A stretch of DNA of 64,000 bases from Rhodoferax ferrireducens T118 (GTDB taxonomy: Bacteria; Pseudomonadota; Gammaproteobacteria; Burkholderiales; Burkholderiaceae_C): assembly GCF_000013605.1 (NCBI RefSeq), contig NC_007908.1, forward strand, positions 1,922,001-1,986,000. Reading direction: 5' to 3'. Below are positions 56,549 to 64,000 of the stretch, piece by piece. The notes under the pieces were generated by a model. The model had not been told where the DNA came from and searched no databases. It worked only from the letters and a program-made list of their open reading frames with translations. Numbering within the stretch: position 1 is the stretch's first letter; each line of letters starts with the position of its first letter. The position numbers and the translations under genes were made by a program.

Positions 56549-57565
56549 ATGCAAAGACGTCAATTACTTCAGTCCATGGGCGGCCTTGCGGCCAGCACAA
56601 TGCCCTTCTCGTTGGCTTTTGCGCAAACCTCGGCGCTCAAGATTTCGCATCAATTTCCGGGTGGCACGATCAAAGAAGGTGACTTCCGTGATCGCTTGGT
56701 GCGCAACTTTGCCGCTGAAGTTGAAAAACGCAGCAAAGGGGCCATGAAATTCGAGATTTACCCGGGCTCTTCATTGATGAAGACCAACGCCCAGTTCTCA
56801 TCCATGCGCAAAGGCGCGCTGGATATGGCACTGATACCCTTGTCTTACGCCGGCGGCGAAGTACCAGAGCTCAACATTGGCCTGATGCCCGGCTTGGTCG
56901 TGTCTTATGAGCAAGCGTATAGCTGGAAAACCAAGCCGGTCGGCATAGAACTCACCCGTGTGCTGCAAGAAAAAGGCATTGTGCTGATCAGCTGGATTTG
57001 GCAAGCCGGTGGTGTGGCCTCGCGCGGCAAGCCGGTGGTGGAGCCTGAAGATGCCAAGGGTATGAAGATCCGTGGTGGCTCGCGTGAGATGGACATGATT
57101 CTTAAAGATGCAGGTGCTGCTGTCGTCTCGCTTCCCTCCAATGAAATCTATGCCGCCATGCAGACCGGCGCCATGGATGCGGCCATGACTTCATCCACCT
57201 CATTCATTTCATTTCGTCTGGAAGAGGTGGCCAAGGCGTTGACCACCGGTCGCACGGGGGCTTATTGGTTTATGTTTGAGCCGCTGATGATGTCAAAAGC
57301 CATCTTCGACAAATTGCCCAAGGACCAGCGTGACATGCTCATGACCGTGGGTGCCGAGATGGAGAAATTTGCTCTGGAAGCAGCCAAGAAGGACGACATT
57401 GATGTGGCGGCTGTGTACCAAAAGGCCGGTGCCAAAGTGGTCGATTTGTCTGATGGAACCATCAAAAAGTGGCAAGACATTGCGCGCAAAACCGCCTGGA
57501 AGGACTACGGAGCCAAAAATGAGGGCTGCGCCAAGTTGCTGGCTTTAGCGCAGCAGACGTTGTGA
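56549..57565 (+). CDS. TRAP transporter substrate-binding protein (DctP type)
   Basis: A 338-aa periplasmic binding protein with an RR-containing export signal (MQRRQLLQSMGGLAASTMPF) and the DctP fold: ISHQFPGGTIKEGDFRDRL, FEIYPGSSLMKTNAQFSSM, and MKIRGGSREMDMILKDAGA. The conserved Arg in this last motif binds the ligand's carboxylate in the family. Malonate is the probable ligand because the mdc genes follow without a break. Start supported by AGGAG 8 bases upstream. Confidence 0.92.
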   Translation: MQRRQLLQSMGGLAASTMPFSLAFAQTSALKISHQFPGGTIKEGDFRDRLVRNFAAEVEKRSKGAMKFEIYPGSSLMKTNAQFSSMRKGALDMALIPLSYAGGEVPELNIGLMPGLVVSYEQAYSWKTKPVGIELTRVLQEKGIVLISWIWQAGGVASRGKPVVEPEDAKGMKIRGGSREMDMILKDAGAAVVSLPSNEIYAAMQTGAMDAAMTSSTSFISFRLEEVAKALTTGRTGAYWFMFEPLMMSKAIFDKLPKDQRDMLMTVGAEMEKFALEAAKKDDIDVAAVYQKAGAKVVDLSDGTIKKWQDIARKTAWKDYGAKNEGCAKLLALAQQTL

Positions 57566-58131
57566 GTCACGGCTTTGATCTGGATGCGGCCCCGGCGCCG
57601 CTTCCGAGGCTGGCGGGCAACTCCGCTCTGGCGATGCTCGCGCGCAGTTTGAATTGGATCAACCTGCAAGTGCTGCGCCTGTCCATGGCGGCTCTGGTAC
57701 TGACGTCAGCCGTCTTGACTTATTCGGTGGCGACGCGCTACTTTTTTAAAACTGCCACCGACTGGCAAGACGAAGCCTCGGTTTTCATGCTGGTCGGTGC
57801 CATCTTCATGTGCACTGCCTACGTGCAATCGATGCGGGGGCATGTCGGCATCGAAGCCTTGGCAACACTCTTGCCCGCCAGCGTGAACCGGGTGCGCGCC
57901 ACAGTGGTGGACATTGTCTCGACCTTGTTTTGCAGCTTTTTTGCCTGGAAGTCATGGACGCTTTTCCATGAGGCTTGGGCAGAAGGGCAAACCACATCGA
58001 GCAGCTTCGCACCGCCGCTATGGATTCCCTACAGTCTGATGGCCGTGGGTATGAGCTTGCTGGCGCTGCAGCTGTTACTCCAGTCAGTCTTGCATGTCGC
58101 CGGTGGTGATGGTGAAGGGGATGCCAAGTGA
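57562..58131 (+). CDS. TRAP transporter small permease (DctQ type)
   Basis: A 189-aa inner-membrane protein with four hydrophobic helices and the TDWQDEASVFMLVGAIFM motif of the DctQ family. The start is GTG overlapping the dctP stop by 4 bases (GTGA). An N-terminal extension of about 35 residues precedes the first helix. Confidence 0.9.
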   Translation: MSHGFDLDAAPAPLPRLAGNSALAMLARSLNWINLQVLRLSMAALVLTSAVLTYSVATRYFFKTATDWQDEASVFMLVGAIFMCTAYVQSMRGHVGIEALATLLPASVNRVRATVVDIVSTLFCSFFAWKSWTLFHEAWAEGQTTSSSFAPPLWIPYSLMAVGMSLLALQLLLQSVLHVAGGDGEGDAK

Positions 58132-59477
58132 GCGAGCTTTCCATTGGCCTGTCATACGGCGCAGTCACCCTGCTGGTGATGTTCTCGGGCATGCCCATTG
58201 CATTCGCCCTGGGCACTGTGGCCGTGACGTTCATGTATTTCTTCATGCCCGCCTCATCGCTGGATACGGTAACGCAGAACGTTTACGAAGAAATGGCATC
58301 GATTACTTTGTTGTCGATCCCGCTGTTCATCATGAAAGGCGCAGCAATCGGCAAGTCGCCGGCCGGGCAAGACCTTTACAGCGCCATTCACGCCTGGCTG
58401 CATAAAGTGCCCGGCGGTCTGGGCATTGCCAATGTGTTTGCCTGCGCCCTGTTTGCCGCCATGGCCGGGTCGTCGCCCGCCACCTGCTCGGCGATCGGTT
58501 CTGCCGGCATTCCCGAGATGCGCAAGCGTGGCTATTCGCCCGGCTTTGCTGCCGGCATCATCGCCGCCGGAGGCACCTTGGGTATTTTGCTGCCACCGTC
58601 GATCGTCATGATCTTGTATGCCGTGGCTGCCGAGCAATCACTGGGCCGCTTGTTTCTGGCGGGCATCGGACCGGGCCTGCTTCTGGTGGCCTTGTTCGCA
58701 GGATACGCCGTGGTACGGGCGCGCCAGGAATATAAACAAGCCCTGGTCATCTACCAGCAAGGCGGCCCCAAGTCAGCCTACCTGATTGAGGAGCACTTTA
58801 CGCTGGCACAAAAAGTCGAAATGCTGCCGCGTGTGCTGCCCTTTGTGATCTTGCTGATTGGTGTCATGGTGGCCTTGTATGGCGGCTTGGCCACGCCGTC
58901 TGAAACTGCAGGCCTGGGTGGTTTGATGGCACTTGGTTTGATTGCCGTCGTCTATGGAATTTGGCGCCCCAAAGACGTGGCACCAATTCTGACCTCGACG
59001 TTGAAGGAATCGACCATGCTGATGCTGATCATTGGCATGTCGCTGCTGTACAGCTACGTGATGAGTCACTTGCATATCAGCCAAGGCGCGGCCCAGTGGA
59101 TTGTGGCGATGCAGCTCTCCAAATGGGTGCTGCTGGGTGTGATCTTGTTGATGGTGATCGTGTTGGGATTCTTCCTGCCGCCGGTATCCATCATTTTGAT
59201 GACCGCACCCATTATCCTGCCACCCTTGAAAGCTGCGGGGTTTGATTTGATCTGGTTTGGCGTGGTGATGACCATCGTGATGGAAATGGGCTTGATCCAC
59301 CCCCCCGTCGGTCTGAACATTTTCGTCATCAAGAACGTGGCGCCTGATATCCCGCTCAAGGATGTAATCTGGGGGGTGATGCCGTTCGTCGGCTTGATGT
59401 TTGGCGCCGTATTCCTGCTATGCCTGTTTCCGGGCATCGTGACTGGGTTGCCCAATCTGGTGATGGGTGTCAAGTGA
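58128..59477 (+). CDS. TRAP transporter large permease (DctM type)
   Basis: A 449-aa protein with about 12 to 13 helices; FSGMPIAFALG, AAMAGSSPATCSAIGSAGIPEM, GTLGILLPPSIVMILYAV and MGLIHPPVGLNIFVI are DctM hallmarks. Works with DctQ and DctP as a sodium-driven importer. GTG start overlapping dctQ (4 bases). TRAP systems replace MdcLM/MdcF as malonate importers in several lineages (for example MatPQM in rhizobia). Confidence 0.95.
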   Translation: MSELSIGLSYGAVTLLVMFSGMPIAFALGTVAVTFMYFFMPASSLDTVTQNVYEEMASITLLSIPLFIMKGAAIGKSPAGQDLYSAIHAWLHKVPGGLGIANVFACALFAAMAGSSPATCSAIGSAGIPEMRKRGYSPGFAAGIIAAGGTLGILLPPSIVMILYAVAAEQSLGRLFLAGIGPGLLLVALFAGYAVVRARQEYKQALVIYQQGGPKSAYLIEEHFTLAQKVEMLPRVLPFVILLIGVMVALYGGLATPSETAGLGGLMALGLIAVVYGIWRPKDVAPILTSTLKESTMLMLIIGMSLLYSYVMSHLHISQGAAQWIVAMQLSKWVLLGVILLMVIVLGFFLPPVSIILMTAPIILPPLKAAGFDLIWFGVVMTIVMEMGLIHPPVGLNIFVIKNVAPDIPLKDVIWGVMPFVGLMFGAVFLLCLFPGIVTGLPNLVMGVK

Positions 59478-59478
59478 C

Positions 59479-61155
59479 ATGAACCAAGCAAATGGGCGCT
59501 GGAACCAGCAGGCACAGGGACGTGCGCAGCGGCTGGGCCGCGCTGCGGCTGTTTTGGGTACACGCCTGCATGGCAAGCGGGTATTGGCGGAAGATGCCAC
59601 CAAGCTGCTCGAAGCTGTGCTGGAGCCTGGCGACCGGGTTTGTCTGGAAGGCAACAACCAGAAGCAGGCCGATTTTTTGGCCCGCGCATTGGCGCAGTTA
59701 AACCCGGCGCAGGTGCACGGCCTGCACATGGTGCAGTCGGTATTGGCCTTGCCTGAACATTTGGATGTGTTTGAGAGCGGCATCGCCTCCAAGCTCGACT
59801 TCTCGTTCTCCGGGCCACAAAGCGCTCGCCTGGCCAAGCTGGTTTCTGGCGGGCAAATCCAGATAGGCGCGATACATACCTACCTGGAGTTGTTTAGCCG
59901 CTACTTTGTAGACCTGACACCACGCGTGTCGCTGGTCTGCGCGCAAGCGGCTGACGCGCATGGCAATCTTTTTACGGGCCCCAATACGGAAGACACACCG
60001 GCCATCGTGGAGGCCACTGCGTTCAAAAGCGGCATTGTGATTGCGCAAGTCAATGAGCTGGTTGAGACGGTCGACCGCGTGGATATTCCCGGCGACTGGG
60101 TGGATTTTGTCATCCTGGCGCCCAAGCCCAATGTCATTGAGCCGCTGTTTACCCGCGACCCAGCGCAAATCTCCGAAATCCAGGTGCTGATGGCCATGAT
60201 GGCGATCAAGGGCATCTATGCTGAATACGGGGTGCAGAGGCTCAACCATGGCATCGGGTTTGACACAGCGGCGATTGAGCTTTTGCTGCCCACCTATGCC
60301 GAATCGCTTGGTTTGAAGGGCAAAATATGCAATCACTGGGCGCTTAACCCACACCCGGCGCTGATCCCTGCTATCGAGGCGGGATGGGTGGAGTCGGTGC
60401 ATTCATTTGGCTCAGAGCTCGGCATGGAAAACTACATCCGGGCCAGACCCGATGTGTTCTTTACCGGTGCAGATGGCAGTTTGCGCAGCAACCGGGCGCT
60501 GTGCCAGGCGGCAGGCCACTATGCCTGCGACATGTTCATTGGCTCCACCTTGCAGATTGACCTCAACGGCCATAGCTCCACTGCCACTCTGGGGCGAATC
60601 GCCGGCTTTGGTGGTGCCCCCAACATGGGTGCTGACGCACGCGGTCGCCGCCATGCGACCCCTGCCTGGCTGAAAGCCGGTGCGCAAGCGCACCAGGGAC
60701 GCACGGGCGTGTCCGCCATGCCACGCGGGCAAAAACTGGTGGTGCAAATCGTGGAAACCTTCCGGGAACACATGCAGCCCGCTTTTGTGGAAAAGCTCGA
60801 TGCCTGGCAGTTAGCCGAACAGGCCCATATGGAGATCCCGCCGGTGATGATTTACGGCGACGACGTCACCCACATTCTGACCGAAGAAGGCATTGCCAAC
60901 TTGCTGCTGTGCCGCACCGACGAAGAACGCGAACAAGCTATTCGGGGCGTGGCAGGCTACACCCCGGTGGGCTTGGCGCGGGACAGGCGCATGGTAGAAA
61001 ACCTGCGTGACCGAGGCATTATTCAACGCGCCGAAGACATCGGCATCGACAAGCGCGATGCCACGCGCAGCCTGCTGGCGGCGCGCACTATGCGCGATTT
61101 GGTACGTGCCTCGGGCGGGCTTTATGACCCGCCCAAACGGTTTCGCAATTGGTAA
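59479..61155 (+). CDS. mdcA: Malonate decarboxylase alpha subunit (acyl-carrier protein transferase)
   Basis: MdcA exchanges acetyl and malonyl groups on the MdcC carrier, generating malonyl-ACP and free acetate. The 558-aa protein has a CoA-transferase-like fold: GDRVCLEGNNQKQADFLARA, DVFESGIASKLDFSFSGPQS, RARPDVFFTGADGSLRSNRA, NHGIGFDTAAIELLLPTYAE and GRRHATPAWLKAG are visible. The frame begins 4 codons earlier inside dctM; ATG at 59479, two bases after the dctM stop, is used. First gene of the decarboxylase block. Confidence 0.95.
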   Translation: MNQANGRWNQQAQGRAQRLGRAAAVLGTRLHGKRVLAEDATKLLEAVLEPGDRVCLEGNNQKQADFLARALAQLNPAQVHGLHMVQSVLALPEHLDVFESGIASKLDFSFSGPQSARLAKLVSGGQIQIGAIHTYLELFSRYFVDLTPRVSLVCAQAADAHGNLFTGPNTEDTPAIVEATAFKSGIVIAQVNELVETVDRVDIPGDWVDFVILAPKPNVIEPLFTRDPAQISEIQVLMAMMAIKGIYAEYGVQRLNHGIGFDTAAIELLLPTYAESLGLKGKICNHWALNPHPALIPAIEAGWVESVHSFGSELGMENYIRARPDVFFTGADGSLRSNRALCQAAGHYACDMFIGSTLQIDLNGHSSTATLGRIAGFGGAPNMGADARGRRHATPAWLKAGAQAHQGRTGVSAMPRGQKLVVQIVETFREHMQPAFVEKLDAWQLAEQAHMEIPPVMIYGDDVTHILTEEGIANLLLCRTDEEREQAIRGVAGYTPVGLARDRRMVENLRDRGIIQRAEDIGIDKRDATRSLLAARTMRDLVRASGGLYDPPKRFRNW

Positions 61156-61172
61156 GTAGCAAGGACGAATCC

Positions 61173-61505
61173 GTGGAAAAACTTCACTTTGAATTTCCGG
61201 GGCAACATGCGCCAGGTCACTTCACACCCGTTCTGGTGGGTGTGGTGGGATCCGGCAATCTGGAGGTGATGTTGGAGCCTCATCGGGGCCCCACGTGCAC
61301 CATCGACATCACCACATCGGCCTGTGGTTTTGGCCCGATTTGGGAGGCGGTGGTCCACGACTTTCAGGCCCGTCATCGCCTGGCGGGGATCGCTGTCTCC
61401 ATCAACGACATGGGCGCCACCCCCGCCGTGGTGAGTTTGCGCCTGGACCAGGCCGCGGCTGCGCTGCCTCCGGGTTTGCAGGCAATTTCAGGTGCCCCGA
61501 CATGA
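61173..61505 (+). CDS. mdcC: Malonate decarboxylase acyl carrier protein (delta)
   Basis: MdcC carries the 2'-(5''-phosphoribosyl)-3'-dephospho-CoA group through which malonyl and acetyl are bound. The 110-aa product has the modification motif VGSGNLEVMLEP with Ser27 as the likely attachment site. GTG at 61173 (with AAGGA 7 bases upstream) begins MEKLHFEFPG, the normal MdcC start; the frame runs 8 codons further. Overlaps mdcD by 4 bases. Confidence 0.92.
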   Translation: MEKLHFEFPGQHAPGHFTPVLVGVVGSGNLEVMLEPHRGPTCTIDITTSACGFGPIWEAVVHDFQARHRLAGIAVSINDMGATPAVVSLRLDQAAAALPPGLQAISGAPT

Positions 61506-62389
61506 ACCGCAGTTTTGCCGAATCCACCGCCCGTGAGCGTGTCACGCACTTGCTCGATGCCGACACCTTTCACGAAATTCTGGGGCCGGCCGAGCGCGTG
61601 GTCAGCCCGCACCTGGCGCTGCTGGGCGTGCCATCGGCGTTTGACGACGGTGTGGTCATTGGCAGTGGCTTGCTTGATGGCCAAGCCATCCTGGTCGCGG
61701 CCCAGGAAGGTGAATTCATGGGGGGTGGCGTGGGCGAAGTGCACGGTGCCAAGCTGGTCGGTCTGTTCAAACGGGCGCTTGTCGTCCAACCCGCTGCCGT
61801 CATCGTGTTGGCTGAGTCTGGTGGCGTGCGTTTGCACGAGGCCAATGCCGGGCTAATTGCGGTGTCAGAGGTGATGCGTGCCCTGCTTGATGTGCGTGCC
61901 CAAGGCGTCCCGGTGATCATGCTGATTGGTGGCGCCAACGGCTGCTTTGGCGGCATGGGGCTGATTGCTCGCTGCGCTGACCATGTGGTGATGAGCGATA
62001 TTGGCCGTTTGGCCATGTCAGGCCCCGAAGTGATTGAATCCTCCAATGGGGTTGAAGAATTTGACTCGCGTGACCGCGCGCTGGTTTGGCGCACCACCGG
62101 TGGCAAGCATCGCTACCTGACGGGTGACTGTGATGTCCTGGTGGAAGATGACGTGGCGCAATTTCGTGCTGCCGCGATGGGTTTGCTTGGCCAGTCCTTG
62201 CCCTTGAGTCTGGCCTCAATGGAGGCAGAACACGCCCTGTTGGCCAGCCGTTTGAGCCGTTACGGCGACTGCCGCGACGCACTCGATATCTGGCAGCGCT
62301 CGGGTGTCGCTGAACCGTTACGGGTGGCCGATATGGAAGCCGGGCAGATGCCAGTCTTGAAAGCACTGAACCCCAAGGAGCTGGCATGA
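61502..62389 (+). CDS. mdcD: Malonate decarboxylase beta subunit
   Basis: MdcD, with MdcE, decarboxylates malonyl-S-ACP to acetyl-S-ACP. The 295-aa carboxyltransferase-like subunit shows GQAILVAAQEGEFMGGGVGE, LAESGGVRLHEANAGLIAVS, GGANGCFGGMGLIARCADHV and RLAMSGPEVIESSNGVEEF, an arrangement related to AccD. Start at ATG 61502 overlaps mdcC; the frame extends 69 codons upstream as a shadow of mdcC. Overlaps mdcE by 4 bases. Confidence 0.95.
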   Translation: MNRSFAESTARERVTHLLDADTFHEILGPAERVVSPHLALLGVPSAFDDGVVIGSGLLDGQAILVAAQEGEFMGGGVGEVHGAKLVGLFKRALVVQPAAVIVLAESGGVRLHEANAGLIAVSEVMRALLDVRAQGVPVIMLIGGANGCFGGMGLIARCADHVVMSDIGRLAMSGPEVIESSNGVEEFDSRDRALVWRTTGGKHRYLTGDCDVLVEDDVAQFRAAAMGLLGQSLPLSLASMEAEHALLASRLSRYGDCRDALDIWQRSGVAEPLRVADMEAGQMPVLKALNPKELA

Positions 62390-63084
62390 ACTGGGAAACC
62401 TTGCTTGCCGCACTTTTTGGCAATTCGCACGAAGTCAAGCGCGATGGCGATCTGCTTAGTGGCTCTGCCGAATTCAATGGACGCACTCTCACGGTGGTGG
62501 GCACCACGAATCATGCGGCAATAGGGGTAGAGCTCGCGCTGGCACAGGCTCGCGTGGTGCTCAACACAGTGCGCGAGTATCCTGGGCGGGGTATTTTGTT
62601 GCTGGTGGACACGCAGGGTCAACGCTTGCGCCACCGCGATGAGCTGCTGGGCATTAATCGCTACATGGCTCACATGGGCTGTTGTGTTGAGCTGGCGCGG
62701 CGTCAGCATCACCCCGTGATTGGTTTGGTTTACGACCAGGCACTGTCCGGCGGTTTTATTACCTCCGGCTTGATGGCCGACGCTTGTTACGCCTTGCCTG
62801 AGGCAGAGATTCGTGTCATGCGTTTGCCGGCGATGGCGCGCGTGACCAAAATTGACGAGCAGCGACTTGCCGAACTCTCAAAATCCAATCCGGTTTTTGC
62901 GCCGGGGGTGGAAAACTACGTGGCCATGGGCGGTATTCGCGCGCTCTGGAGTGGTGATCTGAAGGCCTGCCTGTCGGCCGCGCTGCTGGATGCATCCACC
63001 CTGGACGCGCGTGCCGCTGATGGCGCTGCACGTGGCGGGCGCAGGCTTGCCGCGCAGGTCACAGCGCGTGTTGTCAACGCTTGA
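62386..63084 (+). CDS. mdcE: Malonate decarboxylase gamma subunit
   Basis: The 232-aa partner of MdcD, an AccA-like subunit with LLVDTQGQRLRHRDELLGIN, ALSGGFITSGLMAD, VMRLPAMARVTKIDEQRLAE and SNPVFAPGVENYVAMGGI. Together they form the decarboxylating pair. Overlaps mdcD (ATGA). Confidence 0.93.
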   Translation: MNWETLLAALFGNSHEVKRDGDLLSGSAEFNGRTLTVVGTTNHAAIGVELALAQARVVLNTVREYPGRGILLLVDTQGQRLRHRDELLGINRYMAHMGCCVELARRQHHPVIGLVYDQALSGGFITSGLMADACYALPEAEIRVMRLPAMARVTKIDEQRLAELSKSNPVFAPGVENYVAMGGIRALWSGDLKACLSAALLDASTLDARAADGAARGGRRLAAQVTARVVNA

Positions 63085-63112
63085 GTCATGGCATGCCTTG
63101 GTTGTGAATTAA

Positions 63113-63808
63113 ATGAAAGTCTTGGCGCGTAACCAACTGGTGTGGCTTGACGCACAGGCTTGGGCGCAGATGCAAGCGCATCCTTGGGACGATGAGGCGC
63201 AGCACATTCTTGCGCATTGGCGAAGTACCAGTTTGCCGCTGGTGGTGTGCCGCCAGCGCGTTGAAGCCGCGCCAGATCAGATTTGCCTGGGTTTGCCGGC
63301 CCCCCAACATTGGTCCAGGCGGCGCCTGGCGCTGACGGCGCGCCTGGATCAGGTCCTTGCCTTTGGGGTCTTTCCTACGCTGTTTCAAGTCGCGCACGCC
63401 TGCCATTGGGGGCCAGCCGCGCTGGATCTGGACCTGGCGCTGTCCAACTGGGGTGTGACGGTCCATGTCTATGGTTCCCATGGTTGGCAGTTCCTCACCA
63501 ACATGCCCTACTTGCATGACGGTTCAGACCTTGACTTGAGCCTGGCGGTGCCTGATTTTCAGACGGCGTGTCGGGTACAGGCGCAGCTGGCTGAAGTGGA
63601 GCTTGGGCGGCGGCTGGATGGTGAAATTGTCTTCCCAGGCGGGCAAGCCGTCGCCTGGCGGGAGCTGCAACGGCTGGTGACAGGGCAGACCTCGCAGGTC
63701 TTGCTGAAAGACCGCCAAAACATCCGGCTGGCAACCCTGGCAGAGGTGCAAGAGTTGGGCGCTTGTGCACCGCAAGACGTAGCCGAAACGGCTCTGGCGT
63801 TGCCCTGA
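63113..63808 (+). CDS. mdcG: Phosphoribosyl-dephospho-CoA transferase
   Basis: MdcG transfers the prosthetic group from its triphosphoribosyl precursor to the serine of MdcC. The 231-aa protein carries the nucleotidyltransferase signature GSDLDLSL, preceded by GSHGWQFLTNMPYLHD. It lies 28 bases after mdcE. Ribosome binding site weak. The order mdcE-mdcG-mdcB places both cofactor genes at the 3' end. Confidence 0.93.
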   Translation: MKVLARNQLVWLDAQAWAQMQAHPWDDEAQHILAHWRSTSLPLVVCRQRVEAAPDQICLGLPAPQHWSRRRLALTARLDQVLAFGVFPTLFQVAHACHWGPAALDLDLALSNWGVTVHVYGSHGWQFLTNMPYLHDGSDLDLSLAVPDFQTACRVQAQLAEVELGRRLDGEIVFPGGQAVAWRELQRLVTGQTSQVLLKDRQNIRLATLAEVQELGACAPQDVAETALALP

Positions 63809-63816
63809 AGCGCGGT

Positions 63817-64000
63817 ATGGGACCGACTCCCGAGACGTCCGCTGTGCGCCGCGCCATGGCTGCAGATGCACAAACACTGGGGCTCGCCGCGGTGCGTGCA
63901 CTCTACGCAGAAGTAGCGCTGGAGCCAAAACCGGGTTTGGTCTCGTTTCGTGACTGCGGAAGCCATGCCGATATGAGCGCAGAGACGTTTGTGCGCAGCT
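63817..64000 (+). CDS. mdcB: Triphosphoribosyl-dephospho-CoA synthase, 5' part
   Basis: The open frame MGPTPETSAVRRAMAADAQ...LGLAAVRALYAEVALEPKPG, then LVSFRDCGSHADMSAETF, runs off the window end. The EPKPGLV...GSHxDM stretch is characteristic of MdcB/CitG, which makes the MdcC prosthetic-group precursor from ATP and dephospho-CoA. ATG at 63817 lies 8 bases after the mdcG stop; an earlier start overlapping mdcG cannot be excluded. In Klebsiella mdcB follows mdcA; here it comes after mdcG. Confidence 0.88.
   Translation, partial: MGPTPETSAVRRAMAADAQTLGLAAVRALYAEVALEPKPGLVSFRDCGSHADMSAETFVRS

Overview
The window looks like a chromosomal segment of a Burkholderiales bacterium, most likely Comamonadaceae of the Rhodoferax/Polaromonas kind. 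The grounds are the GC-rich coding bias, the Burkholderiales-type gene order leuC-leuD-leuB-asd-fimV-truA-trpF-trpB-trpA-accD and sdhCDAB-sdhE-gltA, the split YeeE/YedE pair, an Anbu peptidase, and a roughly 57-bp interspersed repeat that I recall from genomes of this group. No rRNA, tRNA, CRISPR array, complete insertion sequence or origin was recognised.

Layout. (1) 0.1-12.3 kb, minus strand: leucine, aspartate-family, tryptophan and fatty-acid genes with fimV and truA. (2) 12.4-18.5 kb, minus strand: citrate synthase and succinate dehydrogenase with its flavinylation factor, then a GntR/UTRA regulator. Divergent from it on the plus strand (18.7-24.2 kb) lie mdh, a CitE-like lyase, a small exported protein and acnB. 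Together these are a TCA-cycle block around one shared, operator-like intergenic region. (3) 24.3-31.8 kb: mixed small genes (RcnB-like, tautomerase, split YeeE transporter, methyltransferase, old yellow enzyme, small exported proteins, TerB-like, membrane-anchored Mrr-like nuclease). (4) 31.9-36.35 kb: an AT-rich accessory island. It has a decayed PLD-nuclease gene, a three-gene cassette (small membrane protein, 650-aa HTH plus deoxyribosyltransferase/TIR-like protein, Dam-type methylase) and a remnant of an XRE antitoxin-like gene. The cassette is the best candidate here for an undescribed defence-type system. (5) 36.4-50.3 kb: glnS, a membrane protein, a histidine kinase / response regulator / GGDEF-EAL signalling operon with a 52-aa leader gene, a LON-domain protein, uppP, an Anbu peptidase with a hydrolase, and mutS. 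(6) 50.4-50.8 kb: remnants of two metabolic genes. (7) 50.8-56.4 kb, minus strand: a branched-chain-amino-acid-type ABC transporter with a fused permease-ATPase, and a GntR/FCD regulator. (8) 56.5-64.0 kb, plus strand: a TRAP transporter followed by malonate decarboxylase genes mdcA-C-D-E-G-B (mdcB cut by the window end). Their divergent promoter holds a palindrome with the same core as the published MdcY operator.

How it fits together: the regulator next to sdh/mdh probably tunes the TCA genes. In the malonate locus the TRAP system probably imports malonate; MdcA/C/D/E transfer it to the acyl carrier protein and decarboxylate it; MdcB and MdcG make and attach the carrier's prosthetic group. 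At least five recognisable copies of the 57-bp repeat are scattered through the window, and two form part of the reading frames of trpF and mutS.
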